NCBI GenBank assembly: GCA_027886175.1
Contig: JAJNNQ010000126.1
Location: 62,001-126,000 of the forward strand
Source of the DNA: Phylloscopus collybita
Taxonomy: Eukaryota; Chordata; Aves; Passeriformes; Phylloscopidae
Direction: 5' to 3'
Length of the DNA: 64,000 nt
The translations under genes and the position numbers were made by a program. Positions 21,181 to 34,000 of this stretch are shown here, one piece after another; the first letter of the stretch is position 1, and every line of letters starts with the position of its first letter. The notes beneath the pieces were generated by a model, which saw only the letters and a program-made list of their open reading frames with translations, did no database searches and had not been told where the DNA came from.

Positions 21181-24100
21181 GCACAAAAACAAGAAATAGG
21201 GAGCTGAGGCTTAACCTCTGTCCTGAAATCACACCGCTGTGCCTAAGTTAGCTGCTCCTCCACGCTTGAGCCCTGCGTGCTTTCAGACCCTGGGGACTTC
21301 TACTAGTCCTGAAGTCTGATGAAAAAGATGAGGTCAGACTTGACTTTGATAGCCAGTCAAATCCAACAGGATTCAAGGAAAGTAAACTGCACCATCTGGG
21401 TTTAGCCCACTAGTCATGAGAAAATTAGAAATCTGCTCTTAAAAAAACACCAGCATTCCATTTCTGTAGTATCCTGTGTTTCTGCAGTAACTTCCATTTG
21501 CAGCTCAGCTTCTGAACTTGTCCTGTTTTTAAACACAATACTGGTTACCAAGAGATGGAAAAGACATTATGAAGTTGACATCACACACACCATTTTCATC
21601 TACTTAACCCATGCTCAGACAAAACAGCGATTTCCACTCCCTTTAGGGAGTTTTGACCATTTCTGATATTGCAGAACCTGACTCCTTGATTTCATGCAAG
21701 AGTCTCCTTTGATGCATACAAGGAATGGCTAAGGCTCTAACATCACCTTGCCAAAGCAGACCCTATTATTGTCTTTTAGATCTGACACATCATTTTTTTT
21801 AAACTCCAGGGAATGGGATATTAACCCTACATTTTTTTCCCAGCTAAAATACAGAGAAAAGAACACAATGCTTAGACATGAGGGAGTGACAAGGTAACTT
21901 CCAACCGTTTTTATATGTCCTGCAAATGCTGCTAATGGTTTTAATGATACAGAAAGAGGAATCCGGTCTGCAGCATCATGTATTCCTTTGCCATGTGGTC
22001 AAATGCACAGAACAGTCAAACAGGTCTCCAACACCTCCAGGTCTGAAATAACCAGTGCACTGATTTTGCATTTAGAACAGGCTGGAACTGCACTTACATA
22101 GCCTGCAGTTACAGGGAGCAACTGTTTAGATATTTACTTTTTCTAGCCCAGCAACCCTGAAACCAAGAAGTGTTGCAGGATCAGAAATGATCCTTGTGGT
22201 TTCCAAGAGCCAAACTCTCTTCTGCCATGAGAACATACCACAAGACTCCTAATGGTGTGTTTCCCACCTTTCCTTTTTAGTGTTTAAGCACATTTGGCAG
22301 CAGAGTCCAAGGAGAAGTCACATCTCCTCAGTGTCTAGATGAGGATACCACTTGTCTTTCCACTTCACTTCCTCTATTAAGTAATTTCATCATGGCCTAA
22401 CAGCTCCTAGGACTTGAACCAAGTGTAAACGTGCAGATTACAGGAAGCAAGCAGAGCAACAGAGGAACATTTCTGCTCCTCTGGAAGGGAAGCAGCACAA
22501 ACATACTCACTGCATGGTCCAGTCTGCACCACACTCCATGATCTGAAACACACATTGTGCACTGTTTCAGGTGAGGATCTTGCCGGGGTGGCTCATGCTT
22601 TGACTATTGCATAATGACAGAGCAGAGATGCTCCACAGCCCCACATGCCAGTGTCCATGGGGAAATCACCTACAGAATTGCCACCTCTCCTGATGCATCC
22701 TACAGACTAGCTCCTCAATGGTAATTCACAGCTTTAGGTTGTGCCAGCCAACAATTGCAGCTTTGGTAGGATCTGGCCAGGTCTAGCACCAGGAATAATC
22801 TCTTTCTCCTTAAGGTACCTTGCATTATATAGTCATGCAGCTGGAATCACCTCAACAGGGCTGTCTGGCTCAAGGGCTCAGTTCTCCAACTCTCAGAACC
22901 TCATTCTGCTCTGATTTAGCAAAGCCCAAGGCATGTGAAGGATGTGAAGGATATGCTGTAAGGATTCTGTGTGTTCCTGGACTCCAGGACAAATGTATGA
23001 GGGAAGCAATTGAGGTTAAAAGGGAATAATTTTTTGTTTACTTTCAAGCAGCCAATGGGCAAGAGGTTTATTTATTTTAAAGGATTTGTTAATGTTTCTA
23101 ATGCATGTGCCTGAAATGATGTAAAGGCCCACTTTTAAATACTGAGATCCGTGACAGTTTCAGAAAGTGTTGGGTTTTTTTTTTCTCTCCAAACACAAAG
23201 AACCCAAAAGATTCAATGAAATACAGCACAGATGTTAAAACCCTACCACAGCAAAACTGCTGCTTCATTTTTGTGGTCTACTTTTTGAGCAACTCTATGC
23301 TAGTTTAGTACAAACGTGTGGAATGACACAGAGACAACTTTTTTTGGTAGACAGACAACCAAATCTGTTTCTTAGTTTCTCAAGTGGGGGCTCCTAAGTC
23401 TTCTGGACGAGTGAAGCTCCACCATTTTTCCCACTGACTTCCAAATTAATTGAAGTTTTGCTTATTAGGCAATTTGGGCTATATACTGAATATGCATAAG
23501 GGTATGTAATGAGAGACACAAAGGTTTTAAAAACAATCTGGCACTACCAGATTTACCTCGAGCAGGTAAGACTGGTACTTCTGTATCCAGACCTGGACTG
23601 CTTTATTGAACAGATCTCCACTGCAGTCAACAGCCACTGAAGGCAAAGCAAGGTGCAGTGAGTAGGTGCAATGCTGATAAAAAGTACAAGATATTCAGAT
23701 TGGGACTTGTAGCTATAAAAAGGCAGCGAAAAGGAAATAAGCAATTCTGTTTCAGTGTTTTAATCATAAAGCAATAAAATGTAGACATTCCAAGTTCAAA
23801 GAAACAAAACCCATGTTCTTTTTGACTAAGTATATGAGTTTCATCTGTTTGAGGCTTGTGGCTGATCCTCCCACAGTTGTTACACAGCCCTTATCTATGT
23901 AAATAACAGTACTGGAATTGGGTCTGTGACAGTTTTTAAAGACCATTCCTTGATCTGATTTACCTTTACCTAGTTTATCCTTGGGAAAGCATCTGAATAC
24001 TTTTGAGCCATATGAATCTGAAAAACATTCAGCTAATATCACACAGGAAAAGAAATGAGAAGGGATCCCAGCCAGAGACACAAAACTTTATGTGTTCTGA

Positions 24101-25737
24101 CACTGCTAACTGCATTGACTTCTGACTTGAGTGATCCCCAGAATTCAGTGGACTGAAAAGAGTAATACACTTTCAGTCATGTGAGAAATCAGAAGGACAT
24201 TCATACTTGGAAAGAAAAGTCGGAGTTTACATTAAAAAAAACCTATTAAACTCTAAATAAGGAGCAATTTGTAAAGATTTAAAATTTGAGTGGCACAACT
24301 CATTTTTTAGAACTCTTACACCCCTCTTAGGTGAAGGAAGCATGTCAGCCCCATACCCTGCTAAGGGCCATTCACCTCTTCCTGGTGTGCACACCTGTGT
24401 GCCAGCACAGCCACACGATGTATGGTGGAGAACTAGATGCCATTGGCACTTTGATGGCATGGGAGCATCACTAAAACATGCCTAAGTTTTTGGCATGAGG
24501 GTGGACAGGAACTGCTCTTCACAGTACCTTCTCCTCCAAAGCACTTTCCTTCTGCAAAATACTACTGCTGTTGCAAGCAGCAACTTCCACTCCAGGCTGC
24601 AGAGATCCCACATAAAGGCTCCTGAAAACCAAACTGGCCTGGGAAGCCACAAGTAGTCAAGCCAAGAAGCAAGTCATGATACCTGCACAAAGGGCAGAAT
24701 GAGAGAAAATGGCACTGGCATTCTCCTCAGGATACCAATTCAAGCCACCAGAAGACATAAAGGGTGGCTGGCCATGTTGGCTGACTTGGTGGCTTGGAAA
24801 CAACCACAGGTCAAAATCAGTTTGAAAACACTGTCCTGTTCCCACCCAAGTCAAAGGCACCCAGTTACTCTGCTGCTCAGATTATTGCCCAAAGGGCTGA
24901 CTCCACCTCCCAGCATCAGCAAACAGCCTGTCAGGCTGCAATAACTAAGGTAACACTAGGGTAACTGCCTGACAAAGCATTAGATCAAAAACCCAAATCA
25001 AGCAAACAAACCCCCCAAAACAGTGCTGCAAAATCAGCCACTAGGGATCAGAGAACTATCAGAACCCTCAGCCGCTGTCTCAGCAACTGAGAAGACACAC
25101 AAAAAAAGAATGGGAGAAAGCACAATTTTCCTGTTGTGGAGAAAACATTAAGAGTGTCAAGGTTTGCCCTGACATAGATGATAAGATGGGCAAGATGCAG
25201 CCTCCATGTAAACACATGCAGGAAAGCCAAGTAAGTTCTCTTAAGCCATCTTCCTTCAGCTGCCTCTCACCTTTGGGAGTATTTAACCCCAAGTTCTTGA
25301 AGAAGGGTTCAACTCCTTAGGCAGAGTTAACTAACAAATGGTCAAAAAGAAAACTTACTTCTGCAGTATCTCTCATGTGATCCATTCCTGTGTGAACGCT
25401 CTACACAAAAAGATGGAAGACTACTGGCTTACACCAGGGTGGAAGAACTGCTCAGAAGCCAACCCTGCAGTGGGTTCAGTCACATACTCTGGTATTTGGC
25501 CCTGTGCAGATCTAAGACACCAACAGTCAAGAGCCTATGGGTCAGTGGGTTCCTTCCAGGCACAGAGAAGCTTCAAGAAAAGTAAGAGAACTTGAATCGG
25601 CTGTGTTTTCAAATTTTTCTTTGGACATCAAGATTCCAGTTTTGTAAAGCCACAGTAATGCATGTTCCTGAAGGACATTTGCAACTGGTGAATCCCCAAC
25701 ATATTTTATCTCTTTTGCTTCTATTCTGTAGGAACTA

Positions 25738-25966
25738 AAGTAGAAAAACAAAAAAACAAAAAAACAAAACAAAACAAAACACAAAAAACCAAACAAAAAA
25801 CAAACAAACAAACAAAAACACAAACAAACACAACAACACCCACAAAAAACCAAAACCCCAAACAAACAAAAACCCAAACAAACAGAACAAAACCAAAAAA
25901 ACCCAACCCAAACCAAACCAACCCAAACCAAACCACCAAAAAAACCACAACACCCAAAAAACCCCC
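25738..25966. repeat. A/C-rich low-complexity tract (AAAAC/CCAAA)
   Basis: About 230 bases consist of AAAAC, CAAA and CCCAAAA words, almost without G and T. The long minus-strand frame across it is a composition artefact. Confidence 0.92.
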
Positions 25967-28900
25967 TCCAAATTGCTGTCTTCTTCATTACACCTCTCTT
26001 GCTCAGGATGACTGCTGGGATGAAAGGGTTCTTACTGTAAATTCTGGCCAGTGTCCACAGGTGCATAAATGTGCTATGGATTTCTGTACTGACTGTCCTT
26101 CTCCTCTGTCCCTCCAACCTCATCACAAATCTGGACCAGGAGACAGCTTCCATGGGGACAAATCCTGGAAGCCCACCTGAAGGCAAAGGCCTCTCCTTGC
26201 TGCAGCTGGTCACCACGACGTAGTGTGAGTGCAGACCTCCTTGCAGCAGTATGAGGTGCACCAATGTGTAAGATGAGGAGGCTGATACCAAGCAGTTTAC
26301 GAGAGGAAAAAGAAAGCTCAGCTATGGGTCTGCCTTAAAACTAAACTCCACATACTAGTTTGACCAGCTGACTCTGACTCTGTGACTGTTCCTGTGATCA
26401 GTGTGTTATGGACTCTTCTGTGCTGACCACAATGCAGATTAACTTGCAAGAACATGGTAGTGATGCTCTTTTTCTGCTTTGCAAACCAGTAACACAATGC
26501 AAACTTGTCCAGTTCTAGAAATATACGTCTGTGGATATACTCCTGCTGAAAAGAAGTTACTAGAGCAACAAACAGAGCTGCTTTTTGATGCAAGAATAAA
26601 AAACAAGACTAAGGATCTTGAAACAAATGCACACTCCATCTGTGTCTCTTAACACAGGTATAATGTTTCGCAGCACAGCCCTTTTCCCCTTCTCAAACAC
26701 CTACCCTTGTCACTAACATTTAAGGCAATTAGGATTATCTTGGATGCCCACAATAGGGCACATTTATTGTGTATTTTCAAATAGCATTAATTTTTGGCAT
26801 TAGGAACTCAGGATAAAAGGTAAAGATCTGAATAGAGATCTTTAATCAGTATGCTTTATCACGGATTATCTCAATTCTTTTCCAGTTCATGCTTGCAGTT
26901 CTAGCAACTAAGAAGCTAGGGCTATAACTGATGTAATTAGAAACCAGAGGCTGGAGAAAACACCCTCCTGTTGACTCCCTCACCTCTGATTTTAAATTCT
27001 CTTACAGTAATATGTGAAACAATCAAATAAAGCTTTCCACTTTTCACCCACTGCCAGCTAGACAGACAGGGTGCTAAATGGTACTGGGAAGCTGAGGCTT
27101 TTTACTCAGAAAATACTCCAAAAACAGCTTGAAACTGTACCAATCTTCTACAAAGCAGCTTCCCTTCATGCTTGCATGCACGAACTGGAGCAGAGCAGTA
27201 TTGATGGACCAATGCTCTCTCTTATCACCAGCTTTACATTCTGTGGCTAACTTGATGTCACTAAGCCACTGCTTCAGGCTAGGAAAGGCAGAGGATGAAC
27301 AATCTCAGAAAAACTTCAGGTGTGCTGAGGTGAGTACCCTTGCTTTGAAAAACTGAAAGGCAACATGCAGAATTCAGCTGACAGGGGCTCTCTTTGGCAG
27401 ATGTCAATGGTTATTTGCTTCTTGTGCATGTATTCACCCCAAGTACTCACTCTACAGAGTCAGGTCCCCGACAGGTTCACCTCCACAGAAACCTCCCCAG
27501 TTTATATTCCACTGCCAGGAACCCTAGTGGCTAGTTCTCTCAAAAAGAAAACATTAATAATTTCAAGAAGATTTTGTGCTGGAAGACTTAAAGGAAAATG
27601 TTCTCCAGCATCTCAGCATAAAGCAGGCATTTCCCACTGTTGGGTAACAAGGTAAAACAAGCATTTCTGTACATTGTTTTTGAGTCATCTGTAAGTGAAA
27701 ACATTCTGTATGATTATACATAAAGCATTACAACCTCAGCCACAGAAGAGCTGGGACGCAGTCACAGATTTTACCTGGTTTTAATTTGGTAGTAACACTA
27801 CAAAGAAAGATAACATGATTAAATGCAAAAAGTACCTCCTTTTTCCCTCCCTAGCCTTCTCCAGTCCTGTATTTAATCCCTCGTGTTGTCCTGGGCACAC
27901 AGTTGCACAGCAACATGGGGAATTATAATGAAGAATAGGTGTATTGCCAGTACTGCAGAGAGGCACAGACTTATCCTTCAGGCTGTAACTCTTGACCAGC
28001 AGACCTACTTTTGGAGATGCTTATTTCCCTCAGACATTCACAGTCCACCAGAGAACCCAAGGGTTTGCAGTGCTGTATTCTATATCAGAGTCTAACAGGA
28101 ATTTTTGAAAAACAGAAACCAGGCCACCAACAAACCATCTAAAGATTCAAGATTACAGAACAGCCACGGAAACATAGGAGGCACTGATTTCCAGCAAAGG
28201 AAGGTTTAAAAACTGGCTGTGAGGTATAGGGGGTATTTGGACATCTGTCACTAACTGCAGAGCAGCAAGGAATCTCAGAAGAATGAAGCCATTTGCTTCA
28301 TCATGTAACAAGACTGTGACAAAGCTGGGACCTTAAATCTCTTTATTCCTGGAAGTCAGATACTACTTCTCTATTCCACACACAGCATTGCAGACTGATT
28401 CTCCATCAAAAAAGATGTCCCTGGTGTGTTATACTCAGAAGACTGATAAAAGACAGGCAGCACTGAGGAAAAAAAAAAAAAGTGAACTTCAAATACACTC
28501 TCTGGATTGTTATTCCTATAATAATCAAAATCCAACAACAAAATTAAAATAGAAACATATCAATCATCTCCCAAGAGGAATATATAACTATCTTAGCAGC
28601 TGCTGGTGCACAGGACTGAATTTCTATTTTGAGCATTTTATCCTGCCAGGACTTGCACAAAATTGCTGTGTTATGGGAGCCAGAGTCTTGGAACTACAAT
28701 CCCTAAACTGTAGATAGGGCATAGTAGCAAGGCAGGTCTTAGCAACCTACATGCCTCTCCTGTGTGGCCACCTTTTGAAGCCAGATCCATGAAATGAACT
28801 GTGTTTATAGAAGTTTGTCTCATTTGGGGTTTTTCTTCTCCCATGGAAAGAGAAGAAACCATTCACAAATGGTGAGAGAATAAATCAGAATCACTAGAGG

Positions 28901-28978
28901 CCACACAACCACGTGAACGGGCAGCAACTCTTGACTGCAAGGCAAGAACAGCAATGGACTGCCTTCCACTCCAAATCT

Positions 28979-29345
28979 TTGAATCACAGAATGGTTTGGT
29001 TGGAAGGGATCTTTAGGCCATCTAGTTCAACCCCTTGGCAGTGAGAAGAGACATCTCAAAGTAGATCAGGTAGCTCAGAGTCCCATTCAACCTGACCTTG
29101 AATGTTTCCATGAATGCTCCCACCCGTGACCTCTCCAGACAACCTGTGCTGGAATGTTACCACCATCATCACAAAAAAATTCTCCCAGCATCTAGTCTGA
29201 GTTTACCCTCCTTCAGTTTTAAAATCATTATTCCTAGTCAGCCCCCTCTAACTACTGAAAGCCCCCAGCAATGTCTCCCTGGACTCTCTTCTCCAGGCTC
29301 AAAATGGACTCATTGCCCATGTGAGACTGTTGAGGAAAGGTGAAT
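28979..29345 (-). mobile_element. CR1 retroposon 3' fragment
   Basis: The plus strand begins GAATCACAGAATGGTTTGGT, the complement of the avian CR1 3' end. It continues through the standard 3' region (TTCAACCCCT, then CCTGACCTTGAATGTTTCCA, then CTCTTCTCCAGGCT). The element therefore reads on the minus strand, is 5' truncated at about 0.35 kb and is moderately diverged. CR1 LINEs dominate avian interspersed repeats, which supports the bird assignment. Confidence 0.9.
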
Positions 29346-30500
29346 CCTCTATTTGTCCTGTTCTAAGTCTGCAGACACACTTGATTTCAGCAAAAACGAA
29401 TAGTGGGTTAGATTTTTCCGAAGCAAAAGTTTCTGTCAGAACAATTTCTAGACAGCTCTAAGGAAGAGAACATGGCATTGTTTCTTGGCACCCTAGAGTT
29501 CCCTCAGGCACATCTAGGTGACTTCATGCTAATTTTGTGGAGACTGATTACTGTCCATCTCCTCTGCATCTTCTCCTATGCTGATGACACAGGCTTTTCC
29601 ATACATCCCAAACACCACCTAAGCAGCAGATAACAGCACACAGAGGTAACTGAATGGGCAAAAGGCTTTTTTGTGAGATGACTGCTGACACTGAGGGTAC
29701 AGACAGAGGTGGGAACTGCTTCCTATTTCAAGGGAAGACCTCACAGGCTACATCTGTCTCCTAAAGCAATACAGGAGGCAACCAGGGAGACGTGACTCCT
29801 GGGGCATCTGCTTCTGGGCGTCACTACAATATAGCTGCCTTTGTTTTTTAAGATACATGTATTTCAAACCTGTCTACACAAGAAGTTCCTTGTGAATAAT
29901 TACCTTAGAAGCATCAACTGTCCTACCTAAAAATGCACTGCCATTTGCAACAGCTGAGGCAAAAGGAAGTTTTTTGAAAATCATGGTTAATTTTAGAGGA
30001 AAGAGTGCACTCGAGACTCAGGATAATGTTATCAAGTAGCAGAGTATGTGGAGACACAAAACAAAAGGCACTAAGTTTCTCCCTTGTGTAGCTGTGCTAA
30101 AGAAATGAAACTGGATTCCAAGAGCTCTAATAATCACATAAAACCTTTTAGTATTCAGCACAGAAATCAAAACACAACATTATTTTGGCTGAATGCCTCT
30201 CCATTTTTGGGTCAGAAAGGCTGTTAATCCTCACTAGTGTATCAGGAACAAAAACATAGTTTGCACAACACCAAGACTAGCCATGTAAATGTAAATGTTT
30301 ATTTTGTCACTTCTCTTCGTATTTCATTGTTGCCAATGTCGATTTATAAAGCAAGGATGAAATCCGTGCTCAGGATCATCAGTCCTAATGCTCAAAGCAT
30401 AATCTAACAGTTAACAGTGGTGGACTCAGCTCTTTCAGGTTAATGATTTAATTTTAAAAAACACTGTCTCAGTGCAACTGTGCTATATTATACAGCTTAA

Positions 30501-30516
30501 TTTTTTTTTTTTTTTT
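30501..30516. repeat. Poly(T) run, 16 bases
   Basis: A short T homopolymer about 280 bases to the left of the GAAA array. Confidence 0.7.
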
Positions 30517-30793
30517 GACTTGCAAGCTTTTGGAAGTCAAGAGGTTACTAAACAGTCAAAAATAGTAGATTTAATGCAAGTGATCTGTAATGGCAAATAC
30601 AATATATTTTCAACTTGCAAATAGGTTTATTTACTTTTTAAATTATCTTCTAATTCAACTGTCTCTGCTGGGAAGGGAGAAGACACGGATCTGCAACTTG
30701 TACCACACTTGCAAAAGGAACAGGAGGTTTGTCACTGACTTCAGCATAAGCAACACTATATTCACCAATGACTGTGCCCAAAATTGAGTAAGA

Positions 30794-30943
30794 GGAAAGA
30801 AAGAAAGAAAGAAAAGAAAGAAAAGAAAGAAAAGAAAGAAAGAAAAGAAAGAAAAGAAAGAAAAGAAAGAAAAGAAAGAAAAGAAAGAAAAGAAAGAAAA
30901 GAAAGAAAAGAAAGAAAAGAAAGAAAAGAAAGAAAAGAAAGAA

Positions 30944-31023
<80 letters not shown>

Positions 31024-31053
31024 AAAGAAAGAAAAGAAAGAAAGAAAGAAAGA
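30794..31053 (+). repeat. (GAAA)n/(GAAAA)n microsatellite, about 260 bp
   Basis: This is a pure polypurine array. The left two-thirds alternate GAAA with GAAAA to give a 9 bp higher-order period; the right third includes a long uninterrupted (GAAA)n run from about 30948 to 31023. The complementary frame gives phenylalanine/leucine repeats that are not coding. Length polymorphism is expected. Confidence 0.97.
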
Positions 31054-34000
31054 GCCTTATCATTTACATCTTACAATTTAAATTAATCTGCAATTTAAAA
31101 AGCCCAGAAAGCTTTAAAGTGACATTACCATGGCATTACCATTGCTAACATTAACTTCAATCTGGATGCAAGTTCAGCAGATCTGCAGTAACATGGTTCA
31201 ACGAATATTGATGAAATACACAGCACAAGATGGGTATGTGCAGAGTAAAAATGTTGCTACTTATTTTAAAGTGAGATTCATTTCCCCCCAAAGTTCAGGA
31301 ACCTAGCTGCAGTAAGTCACAATACTTGAGTAAATAGGGACAAAAACAGAACACAAAACATTTTTGAGGTAGTCAAGTAAGTTAAATGAAGTTTCACACA
31401 ACATTAGGCTTAAGACAGACCTGCTGTGTTGTATTTATATTCATTTCCATGAACACAATACACGTAAAGCTGAGTGTGTGCCATCAGCTGGAGGGCATGG
31501 GCTGTGTCTAAGGATGCTGCTGGTGCTGCCAGCTGCATTTCCACAGGCCCAGTCATTCCTACACCCCACCTGGTGATGCCCACGTGGGAAGGTCAACCCA
31601 CCAGTAGCCAGCATTTTTTCTGGATCCTGACAGCAGCAGTCTTGCTAAGAAGGACCAAAACTCCTCCAAGATCACATTGGTTACTGTCTATATGCTGTAG
31701 AGCATGCCAATAGGGCCCAAAAACCTTGGTTGTGTTAGCTTCCTTCAAGAGTACTAGGTCCTCTTGTGCCACCTTTCTTTACTAACACTGGAACTGGAGC
31801 AAGTGTACCCAGTGAGTTTCAACATGCACTTCCCTGCCCTTGCCTGGCACTCTCTGAAGTCCAGATAGTGATACTGGCAGGAGAGTTCTAAAATGCTTAA
31901 ATAGATAAACAGAAAATCAGAGTTTTATTATTGTCATCTGTTGTAGAGAAAATTGTAAGACAGGTCTTTGGGGCCAATCCAGACCCTGGTGGATGTATCA
32001 AAGACTGCCCGCCTCCAAGAAAATCACTGCAGCTCTCCATCTCAGTTGATTTCAACAGTGCTGAATGCAGCTTTGGCCAGCAAGAAGGTGGTTCAACACT
32101 CTAAGGGCAAGGCAGGATGAAGATAAGTGAGAAGTGTAGCTCATCCCCTCCTGCATCATACAGCCCGGCTGAAACCCATCACGGACACGGGGTGGTGAAG
32201 GGAGTCAAGAGCACGGGCTGCAAGGAGCTTGCACTGCACACTAATGCTGTACTTGGTGCTGTTGAGGGTCAAGGCAGGGGTTTTTCCCTCCCTTCAAAGG
32301 TAGGAAAGGCAGTCCTACTCCACACATGCACAGCAGTTGAAGGCAGAAAGAAAAGCAGATGAAACGGGTCAAAAGCTGGAAAGTTGAATCGCAGAGGTCA
32401 GCTCCATAGCTGAGAAGGTGAAATTATTTTCAAACTAGGGACCAACCCTGTAGTGAGTCATTTAAACTACAATTAGGCTGTTACATATTCATTTTGGGTA
32501 GGCCCAGGGAACTAATGCATCCACCTAACAGGAATACACCAGATGCCTCTTACCAAGCCAGTGTTAGTTCACTTCAATGTAGACTCTGTTGGCACAAACC
32601 TATGTGCAAGTGTTTGTGCTTTTGGAAAAGCTAGAGACTCAATCCATAAAATTAAAGATCCTGAAAGAAATTGTAATTCAGGGAAGCACTGGGGCAAGAT
32701 GAGTTTTGGTAGAGACAGCTTTACAAACTAGAAGTTCCTATTTATCCAAGGGAGGAAACAGCAAAAAATAACATGAGTGAAGTTGTGATTTACAGTAATT
32801 AGGGACATTTATACTATAGTTAGAGATAAATAGCTAGCTCAAACCTGCCTCAGAACTGAAATTTATCAAAATGTGTTCTATAAACTGAAAAGCCAATACA
32901 AAACCAATAGTTAAAACATCTGGTGTAAACAGTTGTTCTGGGGTGGGAAAACAAAACCTCCTTGCAGTGACTGCAATTGCTCAGAGACAGCCTGAAAGGC
33001 AAAATGATTCATAAACAAATGGGAGAGAGCTCTCATTGACTTTTCTCTTCCTTTTATGTCCAGAAAGGAAACAAAACTACTGGCCAACTGGACTACGAAC
33101 ATTCTTCTACTTCCAGTAGTTTAATACATGATTAATGCTATGCTTGGAATAAATAAACAAGCTACACACAGCATACAGAGTGTGATTCAGACCTCAGAAA
33201 AGTCTTCAACTTGAGAAACTTAACTGATTTAACAGATACTGTGAGATAAATATCTGGCATACAGCTTTGAAACCGGCATTGTAAAATTATGAGAAAGCAG
33301 GTAATAAACGCAAATATATAAGTGCCAGTGTTAAAGAAGAAACTAAATTATAATTGTTTATTTCAAAATGAGCTACAGTATTCTGTATAGCCTGACTCCC
33401 ACTCTTTCCTCATCACACAGTTAATGAAATCCCTACAAATTAAGTCTTCTCAACATACTCCAAACCAATTTCAAGATTTTCTCAGACTTTTAAGAAAGGC
33501 ATTATTTCAAAAATAATCGCTCCCCCCAATCCTTTCAAACATTTTTCAAGGGAGCTGAAATGCACAGCACACAGAGGCTTTCAGCTTTTCCTGCATCAGC
33601 CTGGGGGGTACCAAGTGCAGAACCTTTAGTGGCAGAGGTGTAGGGGCACACTGTAGGGGAGGGAGCTGCTGCTGGCACTTGGGCTGTGGCTGCACCACTG
33701 TGAGTCTGCTGTGACACAACGGGGATGTGCTCAGCAAAAGGCAATCAGCGGGAAACCACCCTGGCAGAAACTACCCCGGTCTCTTCAGTCTCCTCCTTAG
33801 AACACCAACAGCAGCAAAAAGGTAAAACGTGGACACTCTCCTTATTACAGAGAGTAGAGATGAATCTCTCTCCTGTTCTGCTTATTCACAATCAGCACTG
33901 GTATTTTATTTATGATCATAATTTACACGTGTGGAAAGCAGTGAGGGGAAGCAAATACTTTTATAGCACGCACAACAAGTTCACTGGCTTTGCACCAGTA

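Noticed and set aside
25542..26291. 249-codon minus-strand frame with Phe/Val/Cys-rich middle
   Set aside because: The middle is the complement of the A/C-rich low-complexity tract. Flanks show no homology, so it is a composition artefact.
27671..27677. ACATTGT core as a DMRT-binding autoregulatory site in DMRT1 intron 4
   Set aside because: The 7-mer or its complement is expected about eight times by chance in 64 kb, and other copies are seen (near 22552, 34225, 46974, 50776). There is no support beyond the short core.
30650..31086. Phe/Leu-repeat and Lys/Glu-repeat frames
   Set aside because: They are translations of the GAAA microsatellite.
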